Source of the DNA: Rhizobium sp. Q54
Lineage (GTDB): Bacteria > Pseudomonadota > Alphaproteobacteria > ATCC43930 > CGMCC-115725
Direction of reading: 5' to 3'
Length of the DNA stretch: 56,775 nt
Assembly: GCA_945861155.1 (NCBI GenBank)
Contig: CAMATN010000014.1
Span: 1-56,775 of the forward strand
The position numbers were made by a program, and so were the translations under genes. Positions 7,447 through 15,071 of the stretch are shown piece by piece; the stretch's first letter is position 1, and the number at the start of each line of letters is the position of its first letter. A model generated the notes under the pieces. It saw only the letters and a program-made list of their open reading frames with translations, was not told the DNA's origin and made no database searches.

Positions 7447-8754
7447 TCAGCCGACCTTCTCGTAGAGCGAAGCGACGCGCTCGCGATAGCGCGCGACCGA
7501 AAACAGTTCGGCCTGCGCCCGGCCGCGCTGCGACAATTCGGCGCGCAGCCCCTCGTCGGCGGTGATGGTCTTGATCGCCCGGGCGATGTCGTCGATCTCG
7601 TACGGGTTGACGTAGAGGGCGGCATCGCCGGCGATCTCGGGCAGGGACGAGGTGCGCGAGGTCACCACCGGGGTGCCGAGCAGCATCGCCTCCAGCACCG
7701 GCAGCCCGAACCCCTCGTAGAGCGAGGGAAACACCACGGCGCGCGCGCCCCTGATCAGGGTCACCAGCATCGGGACGCTGACATATTCAAAATGATAGAT
7801 GCGCCGGCTGCCCCCCGGTCGCGCGCGATCCTCGGCGCGCAGCTCATCGAGCATCTTCGCTTCGGTCCGATTGCCCCAGCCGACCGAGCCGGTGATCACG
7901 AGCGGAATGTCGACCGCTGACAGCATGTAGGCGTCGATCAGCCGCGCGACGTTCTTTTTAGGTTCGAGCGCGCCGTAGAACAGCAGGTATTCGTTAAAGC
8001 CCAGGCCGTACGAACCGCGCAGCTGTTCGGCCACGACATCGTCCGGGCGCTCGATCAGTTCGCGCGGAAATTCGACCGCTTCATAGGTATTCGTCACCCG
8101 TTCCTCGGGAACCCCGAGGAGCTGAACGATATCGCGTTTGGAGTTCTCCGAGACAGTCACGATGTGGTCGGCCTCGGCCGCGATCTTGCGCATCAGCCGA
8201 TAGGTCTGCCGCTTGTTGTCGAGCGTCGTGAAGGGCAGGCGCAGCGGCACCAGATCGTGGATGGTATAGATGTTGCACGCCTGCTTCGCGCGGAGCGGGA
8301 GCTGATAGGTGCAATGCAGAATATCCGGCGCGGCATCGAATTCGAGGTCGACGAAGCGGCCGCTCCACGAGAAATATCGCCGCGCGTTGGCAAACAGGTT
8401 ACGTGCGACGAACAAATGGTCATGTGCCGGCAACCGGCCTTTGAACTGATCGGCAATGACGGCGCCGGTCAGGCTCAGCGCGGTCGGCTGCACGCCGAGC
8501 GGCAGGCGGAATTGATCCGACAAGGCATTCCATACCTCCCTCGGGTAGGGCACCGGCGCCGATTCGCGGCTGTCGAAAAACGCGATCTCGCGCAGCAGCG
8601 GATTTTTCGCGGGCCGCGTCGGCGAGCTGTAGACGATTCCGACCTCGTTGCCGAGCTCGCGGACAAGTTGGGCGAGCATGCGGGTATAGGTGGCGATGCC
8701 GGTGCCGTGCTCGAGCGACAGGTTGAGGCCGTCAAAATAAATGCGCCGGCTCAT
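7447..8754 (-). CDS. Glycosyltransferase family 4 (group 1)
   Basis: A 435-residue GT-B type glycosyltransferase that would move a sugar from a nucleotide-sugar donor to an acceptor, probably a cell-surface glycan. The C-terminal donor domain shows LLFYGALEPKKNVARLIDAY, then the GT4 signature FPSLYEGFGLPVLEAMLLGTPVVTS with the E-G-FGLP-E pattern, and SSLPEIAGDAALYVNP. The N-terminal acceptor domain carries GLNLSLEHGTGIATYTRML and a long region with HCTYQLPLRAKQACNIYTIHDLVPLR. The ATG at 8754 starts the family N-terminus (MSRRIYFDGLNL); a longer frame upstream lacks it. It stands alone, convergent with the CinA-domain gene, so the acceptor cannot be inferred. Confidence 0.88.
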   Translation of the reverse strand: MSRRIYFDGLNLSLEHGTGIATYTRMLAQLVRELGNEVGIVYSSPTRPAKNPLLREIAFFDSRESAPVPYPREVWNALSDQFRLPLGVQPTALSLTGAVIADQFKGRLPAHDHLFVARNLFANARRYFSWSGRFVDLEFDAAPDILHCTYQLPLRAKQACNIYTIHDLVPLRLPFTTLDNKRQTYRLMRKIAAEADHIVTVSENSKRDIVQLLGVPEERVTNTYEAVEFPRELIERPDDVVAEQLRGSYGLGFNEYLLFYGALEPKKNVARLIDAYMLSAVDIPLVITGSVGWGNRTEAKMLDELRAEDRARPGGSRRIYHFEYVSVPMLVTLIRGARAVVFPSLYEGFGLPVLEAMLLGTPVVTSRTSSLPEIAGDAALYVNPYEIDDIARAIKTITADEGLRAELSQRGRAQAELFSVARYRERVASLYEKVG

Positions 8755-8935
8755 TTTGCTTTTTGCTTTGTCCCCGTCGCGCCGCCATCCGGCCCGGCCG
8801 CCAACGGCGGATATCACCGCGCCCCCGCGCTGTCGAGCGCGACGCTGCCGCATCAGCGGCGGTCGACCCCGGTCAAATGACTGTCACGAAGCGCGACCAG
8901 CCTGCGGCCGACAGCGCCCGATAGGAGCACGAACA

Positions 8936-9112
8936 ATGAACAACCCGGACGAATTGCGCGAACTGGCCTCGTGGTATCGCGAGTATGCCGAGCGCACCGG
9001 CAACCCGACGATCTGGGATGCCAGGCTGCGCACCGCCGAAGACCTCGAGGCCGAGGCGACGCGCATCGAGCGCACGGTGCATTCGCGCCCAGCCGACGGC
9101 CTCGCTGCATAG
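8936..9112 (+). CDS. Small conserved protein, paralogue of 48820-48987
   Basis: A 58-residue protein (MNNPDELRELASWYREYAER, then TGNPTIWDARLRTAEDLEAE) with an upstream AGGAG about seven bases from the ATG. It is soluble, charged and probably two helices. A second gene at 48820-48987 encodes a closely similar 55-residue protein with the same ELR-LA-WYRE-AE-TGNP-IW-ARLR-AEDL frame, which shows that both are real genes under selection. I recall similar short proteins in alphaproteobacteria but know no function. It ends three bases from the convergent pirin gene. Confidence 0.8.
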   Translation: MNNPDELRELASWYREYAERTGNPTIWDARLRTAEDLEAEATRIERTVHSRPADGLAA

Positions 9113-9115
9113 CGT

Positions 9116-9814
9116 TCAGGCCGTATCGACCAGGACCAGCTCGGTATCGGCCAGCGCGGCGAGGCGCAGCACGCCCTCGTCTTGCAGCGCGACGCCGTCA
9201 CGCTGTTCGACCCGCACCCCGTTGACCGTCAGTGCGCCGCTCGCCGGCACCAGATAGGCGTGTCGCCCCGGCCGCAGCAAATATTCGACCGACTTGCCTG
9301 ATTTGAGCCGGGCGCCGAGCACCCGGGCATCGGCCCGGATCGGCAACGCCTCGGCATCGGCCGGATCCCCGCTCGCCAGCACGACCAGCCGCCCCGAGCG
9401 CTCCGCCGCCGGGAACGGCCTTGTCCCCCAGCTCGGCGGGCCGCCCGTTCTGGTCGTAACGATCCAGACCTGGAAGATCGCCGCGGGCTCGCTCTCGCGG
9501 TTGTATTCGGCATGGCGAATGCCGGTCCCGGCGGACATCACCTGCACGTCGCCCGCATCGGTGCGGCCCTTGTTGCCGAGGCTGTCCTCGTGGCTGATCG
9601 CGCCGCGCCGGACATAGGTGATGATCTCCATGTCGGCGTGCGGGTGCGGCGGAAAGCCGGTCTCGGGCGCGATCTCATCGTCGTTCCATACCCGGAGCGC
9701 GCCCCAGCCCATGCGCGCCGGGTCGCGATAATTGGCGAACGAGAAGTGATGGCGCGTGTCGAGCCAGTCGAGTTTCTCGCCGCCGAGACTGGCGAAGGGT
9801 CTGCGCTCGATCAT
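9116..9814 (-). CDS. Pirin family protein (YhhW-type)
   Basis: A 232-residue bicupin of the pirin family; some members have quercetin 2,3-dioxygenase activity. The N-terminal cupin holds the metal-binding set FPPHPHADMEIITYVRRGAI with the HPH pair near residue 57, SHEDSLG and GTGIRHAEYN. The C-terminal cupin (ARVLGARLKSGKSVEYLL, ASGALTVNGVRVEQRDGVAL) lacks metal ligands, as is usual. Length is typical of the short bacterial pirins. It is followed after ten bases, further along the plus coordinates, by queG on the same strand and may be transcribed with it. Physiological substrate unknown. Confidence 0.88.
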   Translation of the reverse strand: MIERRPFASLGGEKLDWLDTRHHFSFANYRDPARMGWGALRVWNDDEIAPETGFPPHPHADMEIITYVRRGAISHEDSLGNKGRTDAGDVQVMSAGTGIRHAEYNRESEPAAIFQVWIVTTRTGGPPSWGTRPFPAAERSGRLVVLASGDPADAEALPIRADARVLGARLKSGKSVEYLLRPGRHAYLVPASGALTVNGVRVEQRDGVALQDEGVLRLAALADTELVLVDTA

Positions 9815-9824
9815 CTCTGGAACC

Positions 9825-10982
9825 TCAATTCGTTGTCGGGAGAAGCCTCTCCCATTCTTCCCTGACGGTTGCGTCGTTTTCGCGGCCGAGCCGGGCGGGG
9901 GCCTCGACGGCGATCTCCGGCGCGATTCGGCCGAGCGCCCAGACGGCGCTGGCGCGCACCAGCGGCGACTTATCGTCGAGGCAGCGCCGCGCGGCTTGCG
10001 CCAGCTCGGCGGTCGGTGCGGGTACGTTGCCGATCGCGATCAGCACATTGCGCAGGAAACGGTCGCGCCCGATGCGCTTGACCGCGGTGCCCGCGAAATG
10101 GGTGCGGAACGCGGAATCGTCAAGCCCGGCCAATTCGGCGAGGCGGGGCGCGATCAAGCCCTCGCGCGCCAGGAACGCCGGTTCGTTTGTCGCCCGGGCG
10201 AACTTGTTCCACGGGCACACCGCGAGGCAATCGTCGCAGCCGAAGATGCGATTGCCGATCGCCGCCCGAAACTCATGCGGGATCGCGCCCTTGTGCTCGA
10301 TCGTCAGGTACGAGATGCAGCGCCGCGCATCGAGTTGATAGGGCGCCGGGAACGCATCGGTCGGGCAGGCATCGAGACAGCGCCGGCAGCCGCCGCAATG
10401 GTCACTCTCGGGAGCGTCGGGGTCGAGCGCCAGGCTCAGATAGATTTCGCCGAGAAACAGCCACGAGCCGAAATCGCGCGACACGAGGTTGGTGTGCTTG
10501 CCTTGCCAGCCGACCCCGGCTTCTTGCGCCAGCGGCTTTTCCATGACCGGGGCGGTGTCGACGAACACCTTTAATTCGCCCGGCCAGCGCGACGCGATCC
10601 AGCGCGCGAGCGCCTTTAGCCGGCTCTTCAGGGTGTCGTGGTAATCGCGACCTCTTGCATAGACCGAGATCGCGCCGCGCTCGGGGTCGGAGCCGGCGGC
10701 CAGCGGATCGTCGCCGCCGCCGTAATTGAGGCCGAGCACGACAACCGTGCGCGCGTCGGGCCACAGGGTCTGCGGGTCGCCGCGCCGCGCCGCGGTGTCG
10801 GCGAGCCAGCCCATGTCGCCGTGATAGCCGCGCTCCAGGAACTCGCCGAGATCGTCCCGCGCCCGCTCGGCCAAATGCGCCGCGGCAAACCCGACCGCGT
10901 CGAAGCCCCGCGCCAGCGCCTCGCCGCGTATCGTTTCGCGGATTTCGGTCGAGTTGGACGCAGCTGGTGGACGCGGGCTCAG
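9825..10982 (-). CDS. queG: Epoxyqueuosine reductase, probable CTG start
   Basis: A 385-residue enzyme that reduces epoxyqueuosine to queuosine in tRNA, the last step of Q biosynthesis. It shows FDAVGF near the N-terminus, the catalytic FVDTAPVMEK segment, two ferredoxin-like 4Fe-4S clusters (CGGCRRCLDACPTDAF and GCDDCLAVCPWNKF), CISYLTIEHKG, and a C-terminal HEAT-like tail (LVRASAVWALGRIAPE). No ATG, GTG or TTG occurs in frame between the upstream dioxygenase stop and the conserved N-terminus. A CTG at 10982-10980 overlaps that stop (CTGA) and has GGAG five bases upstream, so I take it as the start; an ATC or ATA further in is the alternative. Its translation would be coupled to the TauD-like gene. 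Core function is certain; only the first about 20 residues are in doubt. Confidence 0.88.
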   Translation of the reverse strand: MSPRPPAASNSTEIRETIRGEALARGFDAVGFAAAHLAERARDDLGEFLERGYHGDMGWLADTAARRGDPQTLWPDARTVVVLGLNYGGGDDPLAAGSDPERGAISVYARGRDYHDTLKSRLKALARWIASRWPGELKVFVDTAPVMEKPLAQEAGVGWQGKHTNLVSRDFGSWLFLGEIYLSLALDPDAPESDHCGGCRRCLDACPTDAFPAPYQLDARRCISYLTIEHKGAIPHEFRAAIGNRIFGCDDCLAVCPWNKFARATNEPAFLAREGLIAPRLAELAGLDDSAFRTHFAGTAVKRIGRDRFLRNVLIAIGNVPAPTAELAQAARRCLDDKSPLVRASAVWALGRIAPEIAVEAPARLGRENDATVREEWERLLPTTN

Positions 10983-11836
10983 AACGGCTCCGAACCGATC
11001 ACCGTGGTGCGGTGCATCAGCCGGCGCTGCGGCAGCGCGTAGTCGCAGATCGCCAGATGCATCGCGCTCGCATTGTCCCACATCACCAGATCGCCGACCC
11101 GCCACTGGTGGCGATAGCAGAATTCCGGCCGCACGCAATGCGCGTCGAGTTCGGCGATCAGGTCGAGCGCCTCGTGCTCGGGCATCCCCTCGATGCCGAT
11201 GCACTCGCCGGCGGTCACGTAGAGCGCCTTCTTTCCGGTAAACGGATGGATGCGCACGATCGGGTGGGCGATATCCGGGGTCTCGGCCAGTTGCGCCGCG
11301 GTCAGTTTTGGGCGCGGGCTGTCTTCGACCCGGCGCCGCATCGCATAGCGGTGGATCGCCTTCAGCCCGGCGAGGCGCCGCTTCATCGCCTCGGGGAGCG
11401 CCTGATAGGCGGCGATCGTATTGGCGAAAACCGTGTCGCCAAGCACCTTGCCGCCGTGCTCGGGCACTTCCTTGGCATAAAGCAGCGAGCACCGGCTCGG
11501 GCGCCGCCGGTACGAGGTATCGCTGTGCCAGGTAAAGCCGGCATCGGCGAGGCCGATATGCTCGCCCTGGTCGTCGCGAACATTGGAAATCAGCAAAATC
11601 TCGGGATGGCCCGGCAACAGGTATTTCCTGACGATATGGATTTCCAATTCGCCAAAGCGCCGGCTGAAGCCGATGTGCTGCTCGTCGCCGAGGCGCTGGT
11701 CGCGGAAGAACACGATGATGTTGTCGTGGAACAGAAGCTCGATCTCGCCAAAGACCCGATCGTCGATCGGGGTTGACAGGTCGAACATGATTTCGGCGCC
11801 GCAGGCGGCGTCGCATTTGCGGACCGGGATCGGCAT
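10979..11836 (-). CDS. TauD/TfdA-family Fe(II)/2-oxoglutarate dioxygenase
   Basis: A 285-residue member of the TauD/TfdA family, which couples 2-oxoglutarate decarboxylation to hydroxylation of a small organic substrate. The iron-binding HxD is in the segment FTWHSDTSYRRRPSRCSLLYA, and the distal His in WDNASAMHLAICDY; the 2-oxoglutarate-binding Arg is in QRRLMHRTTVIG. The N-terminus GAEIMFDLSTPIDDR and the segment FHDNIIVFFRDQRL are typical. Length fits. Substrate is not predictable; taurine-specific residues were not checked. It lies upstream of and overlapping queG by four bases, a link that is probably only translational. Confidence 0.88.
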   Translation of the reverse strand: MPIPVRKCDAACGAEIMFDLSTPIDDRVFGEIELLFHDNIIVFFRDQRLGDEQHIGFSRRFGELEIHIVRKYLLPGHPEILLISNVRDDQGEHIGLADAGFTWHSDTSYRRRPSRCSLLYAKEVPEHGGKVLGDTVFANTIAAYQALPEAMKRRLAGLKAIHRYAMRRRVEDSPRPKLTAAQLAETPDIAHPIVRIHPFTGKKALYVTAGECIGIEGMPEHEALDLIAELDAHCVRPEFCYRHQWRVGDLVMWDNASAMHLAICDYALPQRRLMHRTTVIGSEPF

Positions 11837-11951
11837 GGCGGGATTCTGCTCAGCGAGGTTGCCCGACTATCGCGTTCAAGCTTTGTTAAGTCAAACCGCG
11901 TTTTATTGGTGATCGCGAGTGCCCCCCGCTCGCGCAACCGAGGCTGACAGG

Positions 11952-12314
11952 ATGGCACGGGTCCTCATCGCCGAACCCGACCGGCAGGTTCGCAACTTCA
12001 TCGCCGGGATCCTCGCCGATTTCGGTCATGACGTGGAGCAATGCGCCGATCAGGGCGATGTCCGGGAGTGGCTGCGCCGGACACCCTTCGATGTGCTGGC
12101 GACCGATCTCGGCCTTGGCAGGCATTCGGGCGACATCGCCGCGGTGGCGCGCCGCCTTCCGGTGGTGACGCTGAGCGGCTGTCCGTTCCGCGCCGCCTGC
12201 AACGATTATGACCGCCCGGAGCGGCTAAGCGACAAGCCTTTCCGCTTTGGCGATCTGCATAATCTGGTCGCTTCCGTCGGCGCCTGCGGACCGGCATACG
12301 CCCTCGCCGCCTGA
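11952..12314 (+). CDS. Stand-alone response-regulator receiver domain
   Basis: A 120-residue protein consisting of one receiver (REC) domain: RVLIAEPDRQVRNFIAGIL with the acidic EPD pair near residue 9, FDVLATDLGLG with the likely phospho-acceptor Asp near residue 52, VVTLSG with the conserved Thr/Ser, and SDKPFRFGDL with the conserved Lys before Pro. There is no output domain and no histidine kinase next to it, so it probably acts as a single-domain relay or binding partner. Start at 11952 follows an AGG-rich stretch (GACAGG). Flanking genes give no clue to its signal. Confidence 0.82.
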   Translation: MARVLIAEPDRQVRNFIAGILADFGHDVEQCADQGDVREWLRRTPFDVLATDLGLGRHSGDIAAVARRLPVVTLSGCPFRAACNDYDRPERLSDKPFRFGDLHNLVASVGACGPAYALAA

Positions 12315-12481
12315 TCTGACGGCGCGACGCAGCGCAGCCGCCCCTCTCCACTACGGCGCCGCAAGAAAACGGGACGCAGAGCCCGCGCCGGTTTTGCCGC
12401 TTTCGATCGACTGATCGCCCGAATGGCGAAAATTGGTCTCGGCCCCGCACTCAATCGAACACATCAGCACCGTGCGCCACC

Positions 12482-13051
12482 TCACCGGCGCTTGAGACCT
12501 AACACGCGAAACGCAGGCATCCATGCTCCTGCAGCAGGTAACACGCTAGTCAAGCGAGTACCAGATATTGATTGGTCGTTGAAAAACCACAGCGATGACG
12601 ATCCGTCAGCCGGATTGGGTTCACTGTAGCTTAGCCAGTAATGCCGTCCGGTACGAAGTATTGGGTGGCGGAATGACCTGAACGTAACGGCCATCCCAGG
12701 AGAAATGCCGGCTGGAACTGTATTTGTCACGATAAATGTCTCTAACAAGGAACCAAGCGTAGTTGTCGTGCCCTCGTATAGTTTGAATTCTGTTCGCGTA
12801 GTTAAGCTGGAAGTCCGTCCAAGAGCAACCGTGATGCCGACAAGCGCGGCGGATTCCGTTGGTATAAAGTGGAACGCTTGAAAAACACTGCTGCCATCCA
12901 CACCGTACCGATAATTAATGTCGTAGCTGGCTTCCGGACCGAAGGTATCGAAAATGACGGGGTCTGCGGTCGAAGGCCTCGACCAGGATATACAGGCAGC
13001 TACGACAAATATTGCAGCTAAAATCGAGCGCTTCAGGGGGGGCCACTGCAT
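12482..13051 (-). CDS. Secreted hypothetical protein in a lower-GC patch
   Basis: A 189-residue protein with a signal peptide (KRSILAAIFVVAACISW, cleaved near PSTADP). The mature part is beta-rich with little charge: DTFGPEASYDINYRYGVDGS, FHFIPTESAALVGITVALG, TEFKLYEGTTTTLGSLLE, and GRHYWLSYSEPNPADGSSSLWFF. The pattern (an event-like title, fraction of strands, YWLSY) resembles choice-of-anchor R type extracellular domains, but no PEP-CTERM tail or anchor is present. The gene and both flanks are clearly richer in A and T than the neighbours, suggesting transfer. Start at 13051 follows GGGAGAGA about nine bases upstream; a GTG two codons earlier is an alternative. Function unknown. Confidence 0.65.
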   Translation of the reverse strand: MQWPPLKRSILAAIFVVAACISWSRPSTADPVIFDTFGPEASYDINYRYGVDGSSVFQAFHFIPTESAALVGITVALGRTSSLTTRTEFKLYEGTTTTLGSLLETFIVTNTVPAGISPGMAVTFRSFRHPILRTGRHYWLSYSEPNPADGSSSLWFFNDQSISGTRLTSVLPAAGAWMPAFRVLGLKRR

Positions 13052-13240
13052 AAACACGTCTCTCTCCCTTGAAATTTGACTGATATTTACCAGAGTTATG
13101 GCGTAACCCATTTATCTGGTTTATAAGTGTGCGCGACCGTCACCAGCTCTCTATCCCGCACTGTTAAGACGATAATGACATTGACAATTTCCTTTAGTCA
13201 AACTCGCTGAGGAGCGCCGCCCGGCAGCCTCGAAAACCCG

Positions 13241-13687
13241 TCAGCCGGCGATGAAGCGGTCGATCTTGCGGTAGTGGAACAGCCATTGTCCCCCTTGCTT
13301 GACCATCTGGTCGGCATAGGCACCGCCCGAGCCGATTTTCGGACCCCCGGCGGAGCTTTCCGGGCTGTTCTGCACGACGGTCCAGTTCGACCGCACCTCG
13401 GCCCGCTCGCCGCCTGATTCACCGCCCAGCGCGATTACGATGTTGGTCACCAGATGCACGGCGCGCGGCCGGTTGGCGCCGGCCCCAACTTGCGTCCGAT
13501 TGGCGCGGAGGTCGCGCGCCTGCGCGGCGATCGCGGCGCGCCCGGTCGCCGCGCCGAAGGCGGTGTCCCAGGTGCCGTCGGACGTGAACAACGCCGCCAT
13601 CCCATCGTAATCGCCGCCGTCCAGCCGGAAGCAATATTCGGCCAGCACCTCGCGGATGGCGTCCTTTTCTTCGAGCGCGGTCGTCAT
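13241..13687 (-). CDS. SnoaL-like/NTF2-fold protein
   Basis: A 148-residue protein of the SnoaL-like branch of the NTF2 superfamily. The N-terminal helix EEKDAIREVLAEYCFRLDGGDYDGMAALFTSDGTWDT is the family hallmark, followed by GRAAIAAQARDL, AVHLVTNIVIAL and the final strands KQGGQWLFHYRKIDRFI. Such proteins act as small isomerases, dehydratases or binding proteins; the Tyr/Asp pair near residues 18-24 could serve in catalysis but the reaction is unknown. The start at 13687 has GGGAGGA nine bases upstream. It faces divergently from the lactonase-like gene at 13790, sharing a 100-base promoter region, so the two may belong to one pathway. Confidence 0.8.
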   Translation of the reverse strand: MTTALEEKDAIREVLAEYCFRLDGGDYDGMAALFTSDGTWDTAFGAATGRAAIAAQARDLRANRTQVGAGANRPRAVHLVTNIVIALGGESGGERAEVRSNWTVVQNSPESSAGGPKIGSGGAYADQMVKQGGQWLFHYRKIDRFIAG

Positions 13688-13789
13688 GGGCGGTCCTCCC
13701 TTGAATTTTCGCGCGAAGTGTAGCCGCTGCCCGGCCGGTACGGGTAGATTGCACGCTATACCGATCACGAAATTGAGGGGAAACCTGCC

Positions 13790-14974
13790 ATGGCCGCATC
13801 CGCCGCGAACCGCGTGGCGCTCTACGCGAGCGTCGGACCGGAGCTGACGCATTACGAGGTCGATGTCGACGCCGCCACCTTGACCCGCCGGGGGACCGTC
13901 GCGCTGCCGGCCAACGTGCATTATTGCTGGCCGCATGCCTCGCGGCCCCTCCTCTACGTCGCGTCGAGCGACAGCGCATCGGGGATCGGCGGGGTGGTCG
14001 GCGACAACCATCACGTCACGGCGCTCGCCATCGACCCGGCAACCGGCGCGCTCAGCCCGCATGGCGCGCCGATCGCGCTGCCGACCCGCCCCATTCACAT
14101 GACGACCGACATTCCCTCCGAATACATCCTGGTTGCGTTCAGCAATCCGAGTGGGCTCCTTGTCTACGGCGTCAACCACGACGGGACGCCGGGCGCGGAG
14201 GTGGTCCAGCCGGACGACATCGACCCCGGGATTTACGGCCATCAGGTCCGGGTGCGGCTCGACAACCGCCAGGTCATCCTGGTCGCGCGCGGCCACGACG
14301 CGGCGGGCGGCAACCCGGAAGAGCCCGGCGCGCTGAAAGTGTTCGACTACCGCAACGGCCAGTTGAGCGACGAAGTCTCGATCGCACCGAACGCCGGCTT
14401 TGGCTTTGGGCCGCGCCATCTCGATTTCCACCCGACCGAGCCCTGGGTCTATGTGTCGCTGGAGCGGCAGAACCGGCTCGACATGTTCGCGTTCCACGAC
14501 GCGACTCTGCTGGCGACAGCGATCTACCAGAAGGGCACGCTGGCCGAGCCGGACAATATTCGCGGGCGCCAGGCGGTGGGAACGGTCCGTGTCCACCCGA
14601 ACGGCCGCGCCGTCTATGTCGCCAACCGCGCCTCGTCGGCGACCGAGATCGACGGGCAGAAGGTGTTCGTCGGCGGCGAGAACACACTCGCGGTCTTTCG
14701 CATCGACCCGGAGAGCGGGGAACCCACCGCGATCCAGCATGTCGACACGCGCGGCATCCATTGCCGCAATTTCCATATCGACCCTAGCGGGCGCCTCCTC
14801 GTCGCGTCGCACATCATGGGGTTGCCGGTGCGCCAGGACGGCGCGATCCGCAATGTCCCGGCATGCCTGTCGCTGTTCCGCATCGAGGCCGACGGCAAGC
14901 TCGACTACGTGCGCAAATACGATGTCGAGGTCGGGGACAAGCAGATGTTCTGGATGGGCATGGTGGCGCTATAA
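13790..14974 (+). CDS. Lactonase-like seven-bladed beta-propeller protein
   Basis: A 394-residue cytosolic beta-propeller related to 6-phosphogluconolactonase/carboxy-cis,cis-muconate cyclase (Pgl, lactonase family). Repeated blade signatures are visible: RPLLYVASSDS, HHVTALAIDPATGALSPHG, GPRHLDFHPTEPWVYVSLE, GTVRVHPNGRAVYVANRAS, NTLAVFRIDPESGEPTAIQ, and CRNFHIDPSGRLLVASHIMG. There is no signal peptide. The family hydrolyses sugar or muconate-type lactones, so a role in a ring-degradation or sugar pathway is plausible but the substrate is unknown. Divergent from the SnoaL-like gene, and followed by a class III aminotransferase after a palindromic repeat. Confidence 0.82.
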   Translation: MAASAANRVALYASVGPELTHYEVDVDAATLTRRGTVALPANVHYCWPHASRPLLYVASSDSASGIGGVVGDNHHVTALAIDPATGALSPHGAPIALPTRPIHMTTDIPSEYILVAFSNPSGLLVYGVNHDGTPGAEVVQPDDIDPGIYGHQVRVRLDNRQVILVARGHDAAGGNPEEPGALKVFDYRNGQLSDEVSIAPNAGFGFGPRHLDFHPTEPWVYVSLERQNRLDMFAFHDATLLATAIYQKGTLAEPDNIRGRQAVGTVRVHPNGRAVYVANRASSATEIDGQKVFVGGENTLAVFRIDPESGEPTAIQHVDTRGIHCRNFHIDPSGRLLVASHIMGLPVRQDGAIRNVPACLSLFRIEADGKLDYVRKYDVEVGDKQMFWMGMVAL

Positions 14975-14995
14975 CCGCATCGTGCAAACTCAATT

Positions 14996-15034
14996 GTCAT
15001 TCCGGGGCCGCCCGAAGGGCGGAACCCGGGATCC
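14996..15034. repeat. Palindromic intergenic repeat
   Basis: Between the lactonase-like and aminotransferase genes lies a REP-like palindrome with CCGCCC (15008-15013), a GAA loop and GGGCGG (15017-15022), inside outer ATTCCGGG and CCCGGGAT arms. The wording matches the GTCATTCCGGGG-type dispersed elements common in alphaproteobacteria. It might also attenuate transcription. Confidence 0.65.
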
Positions 15035-15071
15035 ATAGACGCGGGCCTTGAGCGACGAAGGAGACGGGATC

